Shown piece by piece: positions 49,809 to 57,445 of a stretch of DNA of 64,000 nucleotides. The position numbers were made by a program, and so were the translations under genes. The stretch covers positions 62,001 through 126,000 of the forward strand of contig NZ_BMTT01000006.1 in the NCBI RefSeq assembly GCF_014649815.1, written 5' to 3'. The notes beneath the pieces are model-generated. The model was not told the DNA's origin and made no database searches. It worked only from the letters and a program-made list of their open reading frames with translations. The stretch is from Streptomyces mutabilis (GTDB lineage: Bacteria > Actinomycetota > Actinomycetes > Streptomycetales > Streptomycetaceae). How positions within the stretch are numbered: position 1 is the first letter of the stretch; every line of letters begins with the position of its first letter.

Positions 49809-50936
49809 ATGGCGTTCGGCTGGATCGACGAGCAGGCCCGGGCGCGTCGCCGGGTGGGTCTCGTACGGACCCTGCGCCCCCGTCCGGCCGACTCGCCGCT
49901 GCTGGACCTGGCGAGCAACGACTACCTCGGACTGGCCCGGCACCCGGAGGTCACCGAAGGCGCGGCCCGGGCCGCGCGGAGCTGGGGCGCGGGCGCGACC
50001 GGCTCCCGGCTGGTGACCGGCACGACCGAGCTGCACGCCGAGCTCGAACGCGAACTGGCCGACTTCTGCGGCTTCGAGGCCGCGCTCGTCTTCTCCTCCG
50101 GCTACGCGGCCAACCTCGCCGCTGTCACCGCGCTGGCCCCGCACGGCTCCCTCGTCGTCTCCGACGCGGGCAACCACGCCTCGCTGATCGACGGCTGCCG
50201 GCTGGCGCGCGGAACGACCCAGGTCGTCGCGCACGCCGCCCCGGACGCCGTGCGCAAGGCGCTGGCGACGCACGACGGTGACGCCGTCGCCGTGTCCGAC
50301 ACGGTCTTCTCGGTCGACGGAGACGCGGCGCCGCTGGCCGAACTCGCCGGGGTGTGCCGGGAGTACGGGGCCGGGCTGGTCGTCGACGACGCCCACGGCC
50401 TCGGGGTACTCGGCGAGGGCGGGCGTGGGGCCGCGCAGGCGGTGGGTCTCGCGGGCGCCGACGACGTCGTGGTGACGGTGACGCTGTCCAAGTCGCTCGG
50501 CAGTCAGGGCGGTGCCGTGCTCGGTCCCGCCCGGGTGATCGACCACTTGGTGAACGCGGCCCGGACGTTCATCTTCGACACCGGACTGGCTCCCGCGGCG
50601 GCGGGCGGGGCGCTGGCGGCGCTCGGACTGCTGCGCCGCGAGCCCGAACGGGCGGCGCGGGCGCGGGCGGTGGCGGCGGAACTGTACGCCCGGCTGACCG
50701 TCATGGGGCTCCGCGCGGTACGACCGGACGCCGCTGTCGTCTCGGTGCGCGCCCCCTCCCCGGAGGGGGCCGTACGGTGGACGGCCGACTGCCGTGCGGC
50801 CGGCCTGGCCGTGGGTTGCTTCCGACCTCCTTCCGTGCCCGACGGCATCTCACGGCTCAGGCTGACCGCTCGTGCGGACCTCTCCGGGGAACAGATCGAA
50901 CGTGCGGTACGGGTCATCGGCGAAACGCGACCATGA
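49809..50936 (+). CDS. bioF: 8-amino-7-oxononanoate synthase
   Basis: 375 residues. The PLP lysine is K228 in TVTLSKSLGSQGG, with LLDLASNDYLGLARHP (31-46) and GAGATGSRLVTGTTELHAEL (60-79) as family marks and VVDDAHGLGVLGEGG (191-205) for the PLP aspartate. It condenses pimeloyl-ACP/CoA with alanine in the first step of the biotin ring pathway. GGAGG lies 7 nt before the ATG. It is divergent from the other bio genes; bioC and bioH are not in the window. Confidence 0.94.
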   Translation: MAFGWIDEQARARRRVGLVRTLRPRPADSPLLDLASNDYLGLARHPEVTEGAARAARSWGAGATGSRLVTGTTELHAELERELADFCGFEAALVFSSGYAANLAAVTALAPHGSLVVSDAGNHASLIDGCRLARGTTQVVAHAAPDAVRKALATHDGDAVAVSDTVFSVDGDAAPLAELAGVCREYGAGLVVDDAHGLGVLGEGGRGAAQAVGLAGADDVVVTVTLSKSLGSQGGAVLGPARVIDHLVNAARTFIFDTGLAPAAAGGALAALGLLRREPERAARARAVAAELYARLTVMGLRAVRPDAAVVSVRAPSPEGAVRWTADCRAAGLAVGCFRPPSVPDGISRLRLTARADLSGEQIERAVRVIGETRP

Positions 50937-50978
50937 GTCGGCGTGACACGGCCGTGCGCCGCCCGATGCCCGGACGGG

Positions 50979-51233
50979 TCAGTCGCGGCGGACCGCGGCG
51001 GTGAACGACGCCCAGCTCCCGGGGGAGAAGAGCAGCGCGGGTCCGGCCGGGGCCTTGGAGTCGCGCACGGCGAGCAGTCCGGCCCAGGGGCCGGACGACG
51101 GCCGGGCCGTCTCCACACAGTTGTTCGCTCCGGTGCTGTAGCTGCTGCGCAACCACCGCACACCGGGCAGCTCGGTACTGACGGGGACGCTCCGCACACG
51201 TGCCGTCGCGGAGCCTGACGTGGTGCCTGACAT
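50979..51233 (-). CDS. DUF397 family protein
   Basis: 84 residues. The characteristic motif RWLRSSYSTGANNCVETA (about 26-43) with its conserved WxxSSxS and NCVEV-like segment, and VRDSKAPAGPALLFSPGSWA (about 55-74) identify DUF397. These small proteins are typically encoded next to XRE/DUF5753 regulators in Streptomyces, as here (9 nt downstream of the XRE gene). They are thought to act as partners or antagonists of those regulators in development. Confidence 0.92.
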   Translation of the reverse strand: MSGTTSGSATARVRSVPVSTELPGVRWLRSSYSTGANNCVETARPSSGPWAGLLAVRDSKAPAGPALLFSPGSWASFTAAVRRD

Positions 51234-51242
51234 GGTGCCTCC

Positions 51243-52103
51243 TTACGCGCCTGCCGCGGTCGCGGCGATGAAGTCCAACGAGTCCTCGGGCGAAAGGGCA
51301 TGGAATAGAAGGGCGTTGAAGGCCTCGGTGTAGGCCTCTAGGTCTTCTTTCCGTTCGAGGTGCAGGCTACTCGTCAAGTGGTCGAGAACAACCACGTCGA
51401 GATCAGAAGTGTTCGAAAATGAAAAGATTACGAAAGGGCCGGTGACACCGATGTGCGCCCCGGCGGCGAACGGCAGTACCCGGAGCCGGACATGGGGCAG
51501 GCGCGCGGCCTCGACCAGTCGGTCCAGCTGGCGGGCCATGACCTCCGGGCCGCCCACCTCACGGCGCAGCACCGCCTCGTCCAGAACCGCGCTCAGTTCC
51601 AGGGGCGGCTCGGCCCGCAGCACGTCCTGCCGGGCCAGCCGGACCTCCACCAAGGTGTCGAGCCGCTCCTCGGGCAGTCCGTCCACCGCGGCGCGCGTCA
51701 CCGCGCGGGCGTACTCCGGCGTCTGCAACAGACCGGGAACCACCGTGGTCTCCAGTGTGCGCATCGCGCTCGCCTGGGACTCCAGACTGATGAAGTCGCG
51801 GTAGGTCGGCGGGAGCACCCCGCGATAGGCGTGCCACCAGTGGTTGCGGCCGCCCGGATCCTCGGTGCCGGCCAGCATCACCAGCAACTCCCGCAACTGG
51901 GCATCGTCCACTCCGTAGGCGTCCAGCAGCGAGCGCACGTCGGCGGGTTTCGCCCCGCTCGTGCCGGTCTCGATCCGGCTGACCTTCGACTGGTGCCAGC
52001 CCACCAGCCGGGCCGCCTCGCCGCTGGTGATCCCCGCCGACGTCCGCAGGGCGCGCAGTTCGGCGCCCAGCTTCCGGCGGCGCACCACGGGACCGTGCTG
52101 CAT
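51243..52103 (-). CDS. WhiJ-like XRE regulator with DUF5753
   Basis: 286 residues. The HTH is at about 10-65 (KLGAELRALRTSAGITSGEA, LVGWHQSKVSRIETGTSGAK) and the DUF5753 effector-like domain at about 100-275 (ISLESQASAMRTLETTVVPG, LLQTPEYARAV, GVTGPFVIFSF). This is the large family of WhiJ-type regulators of Streptomyces. It forms a unit with the DUF397 gene downstream and the divergent ATPase gene (52317), like the abaA and whiJ loci. The effector is unknown. Confidence 0.94.
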   Translation of the reverse strand: MQHGPVVRRRKLGAELRALRTSAGITSGEAARLVGWHQSKVSRIETGTSGAKPADVRSLLDAYGVDDAQLRELLVMLAGTEDPGGRNHWWHAYRGVLPPTYRDFISLESQASAMRTLETTVVPGLLQTPEYARAVTRAAVDGLPEERLDTLVEVRLARQDVLRAEPPLELSAVLDEAVLRREVGGPEVMARQLDRLVEAARLPHVRLRVLPFAAGAHIGVTGPFVIFSFSNTSDLDVVVLDHLTSSLHLERKEDLEAYTEAFNALLFHALSPEDSLDFIAATAAGA

Positions 52104-52316
52104 GGACCACTCCTTACTCCTTATGAGCCGCCCGAATACGCTCTGCCGTCGCAGAGTTCACCGCTTCGAGCGACAGATATATGCACATCTTGGTGGATCG
52201 CCGCCCACCAGCGCCCCTGTGATGGCACTCTGGCGGCGAAGCACCAGTCCGGGACCGTACTCGAACCATCCGCTCCGTGTCGGACTGCGGTCCCGTGGGA
52301 AAGGGACGACGTCGCC

Positions 52317-52808
52317 ATGGCAGACCATCTGGAAGCATCCGTCACTCTGCCGAGCGATCCGGCCTCGGTGGCCGCCGCGCGGACCTACGTGGTCGGCACG
52401 CTGGAGGAGTGGGGCCTGCCGGCGGAGGCGGAGGTGTCCGAGACCGTCCGGCTCATCGTCTCCGAGCTGGCCACCAACGCGGTCCAGCACACCTCCGGAC
52501 AGTCTCCCACCTTCACGGTGGACCTCGTGCTCGACCGCGACGAGTGGTTGCGCATCGGCGTCACCGACAGCCATCCGCGTTTCCCCAAACGCCTGCCGGC
52601 CGCCGTCCAGCAGGACAACGGCCGGGGCTTGGTGATCATTCGCTGGCTGACGGCGGAGTGCGGCGGCAAGGTGAGAGTGCGCCCCACGCGCGAGGGGGGC
52701 AAGACCGTCTCCATCGAACTTCCCTGGACGCCGCCGGAACGTCCGGTGACTCCCGAACCGGCCGCGGCCGTGGGGCGGAGCGCGGGACGTCAGGAGCCCC
52801 GGCGGTGA
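52317..52808 (+). CDS. RsbW-like HATPase_c regulatory protein
   Basis: 163 residues. The GHKL ATPase features are SELATNAVQHTSGQSPTF (about 49-66, N-box), VTDSHPRFP and DNGRGLVIIRWLTAECG (about 100-116). It is related to anti-sigma-factor kinases but has no anti-sigma partner genes here. Its position opposite a WhiJ-like regulator and a DUF397 gene matches a known trio in Streptomyces. The C-terminal tail is low complexity. ATG 52317 has AAGGGA about 10 nt upstream. Confidence 0.9.
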   Translation: MADHLEASVTLPSDPASVAAARTYVVGTLEEWGLPAEAEVSETVRLIVSELATNAVQHTSGQSPTFTVDLVLDRDEWLRIGVTDSHPRFPKRLPAAVQQDNGRGLVIIRWLTAECGGKVRVRPTREGGKTVSIELPWTPPERPVTPEPAAAVGRSAGRQEPRR

Positions 52809-52830
52809 CCGCGGGCACGGGCGCGCGCGT

Positions 52831-52921
52831 ACCCGGCACCGGGGAGGACGACGGCGCATCAGGACGCCGTCGCCTACCCGGCACCCGGGGAAGACGACGG
52901 CGCATCAGGACACCGTCGCCC
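52831..52921. repeat. Tandemly duplicated terminator hairpin
   Basis: Two tandem units of 45 and 46 bp (52831-52875 and 52876-52921) are about 90 per cent alike. Each contains an inverted repeat: GACGGCG-N8-CGCCGTC (52850-52871, perfect) and GACGGCG-N8-CACCGTC (52896-52917, one mismatch). They sit between the stops of two convergent genes (52808 and 52934), so they likely end transcription from both sides. Confidence 0.75.
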
Positions 52922-52933
52922 TTCCCGGGCGGG

Positions 52934-53407
52934 TCACTTGACCCGGCCGTACCAGACGTTGCCGGTCCAGATCTTCTGCAGGCGCACCACGTCCCCGGTC
53001 TTCGGGGCGTGCCAGATCTTTCCCTTCCCGGCGTAGATGCCGACGTGGTAGACACTGCGGCCCGAGTGAAAGAAGACCAGGTCACCGGCCTTGCGGTTCT
53101 TGGCCGAAATGTGCCGGGTCTTGTTGTACTGCTGGGCCGCGGTGCGCGGCAGCTTCTTGCCGGCCTTGTTGAACGAGTACAGCGTCAGCCCGGAGCAGTC
53201 GAACCTGCGTGGTCCGGTGGCGCCCCATTTGTAGGGTGAGCCCTTCTTGGAGGCCGCGATCTGGAGCGCCTTCGTCGCATGGCTCGCGGCGGCCGCCTCG
53301 GAGGCGACACCCGGAACCACGACGGAGCCGCCCACTGCGGCGAGGGTGAGAGCGGAGGCCGTACCGGCACGGACCATCAGCGACGGGACTCGATTGAGCG
53401 CAGACAT
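52934..53407 (-). CDS. NlpC/P60 family cell-wall hydrolase
   Basis: 157 residues. A signal peptide (about 1-40; LMVRAGTASALTLAAVGG, ending ASEAAAAS) precedes one NlpC/P60 domain with C71 (RFDCSGLTLY), H121 (VYHVGIYAG) and H133 (KIWHAPK) as the catalytic set. It cleaves peptidoglycan stem peptides outside the cell. The long leader contains a probable c-di-AMP riboswitch (53425-53575), as for other Streptomyces cell-wall hydrolases. AAGGG is about 8 nt upstream of the ATG. Confidence 0.94.
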   Translation of the reverse strand: MSALNRVPSLMVRAGTASALTLAAVGGSVVVPGVASEAAAASHATKALQIAASKKGSPYKWGATGPRRFDCSGLTLYSFNKAGKKLPRTAAQQYNKTRHISAKNRKAGDLVFFHSGRSVYHVGIYAGKGKIWHAPKTGDVVRLQKIWTGNVWYGRVK

Positions 53408-53424
53408 GCGCAACCCTTCGTCAG

Positions 53425-53575
53425 CCGCCTGTGAAGGATGACCTGTCGGATTCGGGCTGGCGAAGTTGCCCGGCCGCACGGGTGCGGCTTCACCCCAAGG
53501 GCTGCTCGGCCCGGCGCCTGCCTCACGGAGGCGACCGTTCCGGCGACCCGTCGTGCTCGGGTCCTCCACTCCTGC
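53425..53575 (-). ncRNA. Probable ydaO/yuaA-type c-di-AMP riboswitch
   Basis: On the minus strand, the leader of the NlpC/P60 gene contains GGGGTGAAGCC (complement of 53487-53497), a short hairpin CCGCAC-N2-GTGCGG (53474-53487), and the highly conserved 3' block GCCCGAATCCGACAGGTCA (complement of 53439-53457). These are the core features of the ydaO/yuaA riboswitch, which in Streptomyces lies upstream of rpf, NlpC/P60 and other cell-wall hydrolase genes. The 5' boundary is estimated. The element ends about 20 nt before the start codon, so it could act on the ribosome site or by early termination. Confidence 0.7.
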
Positions 53576-53925
53576 CGATCCACTCCTGTCGACCGGTCGT
53601 CCGGGCGGCGGCAGGACTCGGCGTCCGCCCGGACCGCCCCGCCGCTGCGACGGGGGCTTGTCGTCAGTCACGGATCTTGTCCCGCCCGGTGGCAAATTCC
53701 CAACGGGACGTGCCCTTTGTGTTGTTACTCACCACTCACCCGTTCGGGTGGACGGCTCTCTGTTCGAGCCCCCGTCGGTTGCGGTGACGATGCCGGGACC
53801 AGCGGCGGAGTGAGTCATTCCGGCTTCTGGGTGCGCGGGTCGCGCAACCCCGGGCAGCCGGAAATCGGACGTGTTCCTACGCCGAAAGGGGGTACGCCGT
53901 TTGGTCCGTTTCGGCGCCGCGTCCC
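53576..53925. other. Intergenic stretch without a recognised gene
   Basis: About 350 nt upstream of the riboswitch and downstream of the 53926-54234 gene. I see no coding pattern on either strand. The promoter of the NlpC/P60 transcript is probably near 53650-53720 (AT-richer TTGGGA...ACAAGAT on the minus strand), but this is weak. Confidence 0.5.
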
Positions 53926-54234
53926 TCAACCGCCCGGACCCGGCGGGAGGCTGACCCGCGCCGTGCGCCGCTCGCCGTCCAGCACGCGCAGTGCCCGGGC
54001 GAGCGTGGTGGCGTGCAGTTCCGTCTCGCCCCTGTGGTGCATCAGCGCCAGTGCATCGCGCAGGGCGCTCGCCCTGCCGACCAGTGCCTGGGCGGCGCGC
54101 AGTCCACGGTACGTGTCGCCGTCCAGTGCCGGGTTGATGCGTCCGAGCAAGTCGACGACCTCCAGGTAACGGTCGATCAGTTCGGCCTCGGCGCGGGTCA
54201 GGGCGGGCAGCGGAGGCGGGTCGTCGGGCAGCAT
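53926..54234 (-). CDS. Hypothetical small protein downstream of clpP-like gene
   Basis: 102 residues: a helical protein with LTRAEAELIDRYLEVVDLLG (about 12-31), GDTYRGLRAAQALVGRASAL and ALMHHRGETELHATTLARAL. There are no membrane segments or cysteine motifs. The gene begins 7 nt after the ClpP-like stop on the same strand, so the two are likely co-transcribed and it may be an adaptor or partner of that protein. The family is unknown. Confidence 0.7.
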   Translation of the reverse strand: MLPDDPPPLPALTRAEAELIDRYLEVVDLLGRINPALDGDTYRGLRAAQALVGRASALRDALALMHHRGETELHATTLARALRVLDGERRTARVSLPPGPGG

Positions 54235-54241
54235 CGGCGGT

Positions 54242-54877
54242 TCACCTCGCGCCGGGCGTGACGGGCGCGACCCCGCGGCCGGGCACGATCAGGTCCACCA
54301 GGCCGTACTCCAGGGCCTGTCGCGCGTCCAGGAACGTGTCCCGCTCGATGTCCGCGCTCACCTGCTCCGGGGTGCGGCCGGTGTGCCGAAGGAGGATGTC
54401 CTCCAGGAGGCCGCGGACGCGGGTCAACTCGTGCGCCTGGATGGCCAGATCACTGGCCTGCCCCTGAACGGGTCCGGTCAGGGCCGGCTGGCGGATCACC
54501 ATCCGCGCGCCCGGCAGCGCGGCGCGCTTGCCAGGGGCGCCCGCGGCCAGCAGTACCGCGGCCGACGCCCCGGCCTGTCCCAGGCAGGTCGTCACCACGT
54601 CGCAGGTGATGTAGCGCATGGTGTCGTAGATCGCCGTCATGGCGGTGAAGGAGCCGCCCGGCGAGTTGATGTACAGCGCGATGTCGCGGTCCGGGGCCTG
54701 GTGCTCCAGGTACATGAACTGCGCCATCACGGCGTTCGCGGACGTCTCGTCGATCGGTGTCCCGAGGAGGACGATTCGCTCCTCCAGCAGTTTCGAGTAC
54801 GGGTCCAGCGTCCGCTGCCCGGCACCGGTGCGCTCGGTGAACTCGGGCAGGACGTGGCGGGCGGACGGCCGGGTCAT
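54242..54877 (-). CDS. ClpP-like protein with altered catalytic triad (ClpR-like)
   Basis: 211 residues, full length. The fold is clear: [20 protein letters not shown] (71-90) and the C-terminal [19 protein letters not shown] (177-195). In active ClpP the serine lies in GQAAS and the histidine in IHQP. Here the serine position holds A104 (GQAGAS, with S105 one residue later) and the histidine position is R129 (MVIRQPAL). D180 is retained. The protein is therefore probably inactive alone and may act as a regulatory subunit. A small gene follows 7 nt downstream. An A/T-rich operator-like palindrome precedes the promoter. Confidence 0.93.
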   Translation of the reverse strand: MTRPSARHVLPEFTERTGAGQRTLDPYSKLLEERIVLLGTPIDETSANAVMAQFMYLEHQAPDRDIALYINSPGGSFTAMTAIYDTMRYITCDVVTTCLGQAGASAAVLLAAGAPGKRAALPGARMVIRQPALTGPVQGQASDLAIQAHELTRVRGLLEDILLRHTGRTPEQVSADIERDTFLDARQALEYGLVDLIVPGRGVAPVTPGAR

Positions 54878-54930
54878 GACGAACCCCTCCTCGTAGCAGG
54901 CGTGACGGACGCGTTCCGGCTGCGCTGTTT

Positions 54931-54947
54931 CTGTAAAAAATGTACAG
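54931..54947. promoter_or_regulatory. CTGTA-N7-TACAG palindrome upstream of the ClpP-like gene
   Basis: CTGTA (54931-54935) and TACAG (54943-54947) are perfect inverted arms in an unusually A/T-rich patch (with AAAAA between). It lies about 54 bp before the ClpP-like ATG, where the -10 or -35 of that gene is expected. It does not match the ClgR consensus that I know. A specific regulator of this paralogue is possible. Confidence 0.4.
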
Positions 54948-55085
54948 GACGTACGTTGCGTGGGAGGTGCGCGCGTCGGACATTCGCCGGCACCAGGAGC
55001 GGGGCCCTCAGGCCGGCGGCGGGCGGCGTCCGCCGCCGCTCGGTGGCGCGGCCGGTGGTCGGGGCCCGAGCCGTAAGCTGGGTAC

Positions 55086-55367
55086 ATGGCCTACGAGATT
55101 CCGGTGACGCAAGCCAGGGCTGAGCTCGCCGACCTGATCAACCGGGTGGTGTACGGCGGTGAGCGGGTCGTCGTGACCCGACACGGCAAGCCTCTCGTCG
55201 CCCTGGTCTCCGCCGCCGACCTCGAGCGACTGGAGGCCCCGCAGGAGCCGGCCGGGGATCAGGCGGCCACCTCCGTCTCGCGCGTCGGCGACACCGCCGT
55301 CTCCGCGCCTCGGGAGGGCCACCGCTTCGGCATCGCGGCGGAACACCGGGGGCCGAACCCGTCCTAG
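55086..55367 (+). CDS. Phd/YefM-type antitoxin, orphan
   Basis: 93 residues. [20 protein letters not shown] (1-20) and [20 protein letters not shown] (about 28-47) are the Phd/YefM fold. The C-terminal part (about 55-93) is the variable toxin-binding end. TAAGCT (55074-55079) is 6 nt upstream of the ATG, so the mRNA is likely leaderless. The stop TAG is part of the CTAG flank (55364-55367) of the mobile element, and no toxin gene follows, so a partner may have been displaced by the insertion. Confidence 0.9.
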   Translation: MAYEIPVTQARAELADLINRVVYGGERVVVTRHGKPLVALVSAADLERLEAPQEPAGDQAATSVSRVGDTAVSAPREGHRFGIAAEHRGPNPS

Positions 55368-55389
55368 TACTCCAGTGCGGTTTCGTGAT

Positions 55390-55761
55390 CTATTCAGCGG
55401 GTTCGCCGGCGGTTCGTCGTCGGTAGTGACTGCGTCGGGCTGTTGCCTGGTGGCGATCAGGACACCGTCGTCGGCGCCGAGGTGTTCGGCGGCGTAGGCA
55501 CGCACCTCGTCGCGGACCGTATCGGCGTCCCAGCGGGCGTGGCGCAGCAGGCGCTGCATCGGCCCGGGCCGGGCGAGGCCGGCCTGTTCGGCCAGCCGCC
55601 AGCAGTTCTTCCGTTCCACGTTCGACAGCAGCCCGAGCAGGTAGGAGCGAGCCGCGGCCCGGGGCTCAACTCGCCTGCCCGAACCGTCCCGCGATCCGGG
55701 TCATAACCTGGTCGAACATCGCCCGCCAGCGGGCAGGGTCTACGCTATGGCCCGCGGCCAC
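55390..55761 (-). pseudogene. IS701-family transposase, internally deleted
   Basis: Starting at the GTG near 55761 the frame reads VAAGHSVDPARWRAMFDQVM and TRIAGRFG, then shifts to EPRAAARSYLLGLLSNVERK, NCWRLAEQAGLARPGPMQRL and WDADTVRDEVRAYAAEHLGA. Directly after this N-terminal third, in another frame, RHQATARRSHYRRRTAGEPAE and a stop (55392-55390) give the C-terminus. The whole catalytic middle is missing. It is a deletion derivative with one extra frameshift, close to the left inverted repeat. Confidence 0.78.
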
Positions 55762-55904
55762 CGCACGATCTTCAGGAGTCCAGACACCCCCGATGATCAC
55801 GCAGGTGGCCATACCGGTTCTCGGCCGGGCCACCGCGAGATCGCGAAGTCAGAACGGAAGGCGTCCGTACAGACGCTCGGGTGTGCGAGACCGGTCCAGC
55901 GCCG

Positions 55905-56891
55905 TCAGCCGAGGACGTCGAGCAACTCGCGCTCGCGCTGTGCGCTGAGGCCTGCGCGCCGTTCCCGGTCCAGCCCCTGCTCGCGTTCCCAGCGCAGCGT
56001 GTCGGCCAGCATCTCCGCCCGGGGCCGATGACGCAGCCCCGCGGCGCGCGCCGCGGACCCGTCCCGGGCCGACCACCCTTCCCAGCCCGGCTCGACCAGC
56101 CACATCGCCAGCGATTCGGACCCCATGTACTGGGCCACGCCGTTGACGAGCAGCCACGCCGATTCGGCGGTGACCACCGGGCCGGTGTGCCCGCCGGCTG
56201 CGCGGGACAGTTCGATCCACTCTTCGAACGAAACGATCGGGCCGACGGCGTTGTATGTGCCGGTGGTCCCCGTCTCCGCGGCGTCGAGCAGCCAGGAGGT
56301 GAGGTCCCGAACGTCGACCACCTGGGTGGGCATGGCCGGTGTGTCGGGGATCAGCATCGGCCCTCGCGGATCGCGTGCGGCGCGGGCGACCCAGTAGCCG
56401 GAGCGCCCGCTGTGATCGCCCGGGCCGCCGATGAGTCCGGCTCGTGCGATGAGGAGGCGGTCGCCCACAGCGGCCGTCGACGCCTGCTCGCAGGCGACCT
56501 TCGCCTCGCCGTACAACTCGCGGTCGGCCTCGCTCCGATCGGTCGGGGCGAGCAGGGCCGCGGCCTCGTCCGCCCCCGGCGTGGCGTGGGAGGCGTAGGC
56601 GTTGCCGGACGAGACGTACACCCAGTGCCCGGCCTTGCTGCCCAGCACGTCGAGCGCTCCACGAACGAAGCCCGGCTGCCATGACACCTCGACGACCGCA
56701 TCCCATACGCGGTCGAGCAAGGGCTCGTACGCCGACGGATTGCGCCGGTCGGCGGCGACCAGTGTCGCTCCGTCCGCGACTTCTCCGCTCTCGCCACGCG
56801 CGAGGCAGGTCACCCGATGACCGCGTTCGATCGCCTGCCGCGACAGCTCCCGAGCCACCCATGCCGTTCCGCCCAGAACCAGGATCTCCAT
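55905..56891 (-). CDS. NAD-dependent epimerase/dehydratase (extended SDR), possible passenger gene
   Basis: 328 residues. The nucleotide motif is [12 protein letters not shown] (6-17, a variant of GGTGxxG) and the YxxxK pair is YGEAK (about 131-135), with [10 protein letters not shown] (about 92-101) before it. It belongs to the atypical/extended SDRs that act on nucleotide sugars or other metabolites; the substrate is unknown. The gene is full length and in frame. It sits within the ends of the mobile element and may be a captured passenger, or an old resident with insertions on either side. Confidence 0.87.
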   Translation of the reverse strand: MEILVLGGTAWVARELSRQAIERGHRVTCLARGESGEVADGATLVAADRRNPSAYEPLLDRVWDAVVEVSWQPGFVRGALDVLGSKAGHWVYVSSGNAYASHATPGADEAAALLAPTDRSEADRELYGEAKVACEQASTAAVGDRLLIARAGLIGGPGDHSGRSGYWVARAARDPRGPMLIPDTPAMPTQVVDVRDLTSWLLDAAETGTTGTYNAVGPIVSFEEWIELSRAAGGHTGPVVTAESAWLLVNGVAQYMGSESLAMWLVEPGWEGWSARDGSAARAAGLRHRPRAEMLADTLRWEREQGLDRERRAGLSAQRERELLDVLG

Positions 56892-57308
56892 ACCGACACA
56901 AGCACCGGGATCACCGCGCGGCCGGGCGGATTCGCTGACAGCAGATGGTCAGCCGTCAGATCGATCTCAACTCTCTGGCAATGGTGGCCACTTGGTGACG
57001 CATATCCTTGGAAGGTGTGGACGTTCCCCCGCTGCAAGTAGCGGTAGCAGGCCCGCGCTGGGACGCCAGTTCCCCGCCGAAGCTGAACCTGGGTTGTACC
57101 GCCCCTTCATAGGGCCGCGTCGACGTCGATGTCCCGGTGCTCTGGGGTGCCGCCGTCCTCCCGGACTACCCGCGACCGCGCGTCCAGCGCGATGCCGTTC
57201 GAACCGCGCATCCTCATGGGCGAACGTGTCGTCGTTGCCCAGACTAAGACTGCCGTTCGGTGAGTTGAAGTCGATGTCAGCGCGAGATCCAGTGTCTTCG
57301 CCGACCGA
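56892..57308. other. Non-coding or unrecognised part of the mobile element
   Basis: About 415 nt between the epimerase start and the right-hand transposase remnant. The composition is less GC-biased than the flanking genes, and I see no frame with convincing coding bias on either strand. It presumably holds the epimerase promoter and debris of a second insertion sequence. Confidence 0.4.
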
Positions 57309-57386
57309 CGCCACCGGACCACCGCATGCCTCAGCCACTACCAACGTCGACTCGCCGAGGCATCCAAGAACCCGATCACGAAGTGA
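57309..57386 (+). pseudogene. IS701-family transposase C-terminal remnant
   Basis: The frame RHRTTACLSHYQRRLAEASK plus NPITK and a TGA at 57384-57386 resembles the C-terminus of IS701-type transposases, where RHQ-(A/T)-x-R-x-SHYxRR is usual. It is on the plus strand, unlike the left-hand remnant, and its sequence differs from it, so the two come from different elements. The right inverted repeat begins inside its last codons. Confidence 0.6.
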
Positions 57387-57445
57387 CACTGGAGTACTAG
57401 ACGCAATGCCGGTGACTTAGACGGCTGTGCCTCTTCGTCTGCTGT

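Larger units (their letters stand above)
55368..57396. mobile_element. About 2-kb element with IS701-like terminal inverted repeats and CTAG flanks
   Basis: The left end TACTCCAGTG... (55368-55390) and the reverse complement of the right end (57374-57396) match in 19 of 23 positions, with identical outer 10 bp TACTCCAGTG. CTAG lies directly outside both ends (55364-55367 and 57397-57400), as expected for the YTAR target duplication of the IS701 family. Inside are an IS701-type transposase remnant at the left end (minus), an NAD-epimerase gene and the C-terminal end of a different IS701-type transposase at the right (plus). Neither transposase is intact. The structure looks like a composite or hybrid element with a passenger gene, now not self-mobile. 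Confidence 0.65.

Noticed and set aside
53576..53925. Small genes in the region upstream of the riboswitch
   Set aside because: Short frames exist on both strands but lack codon bias, ribosome sites and family resemblance.
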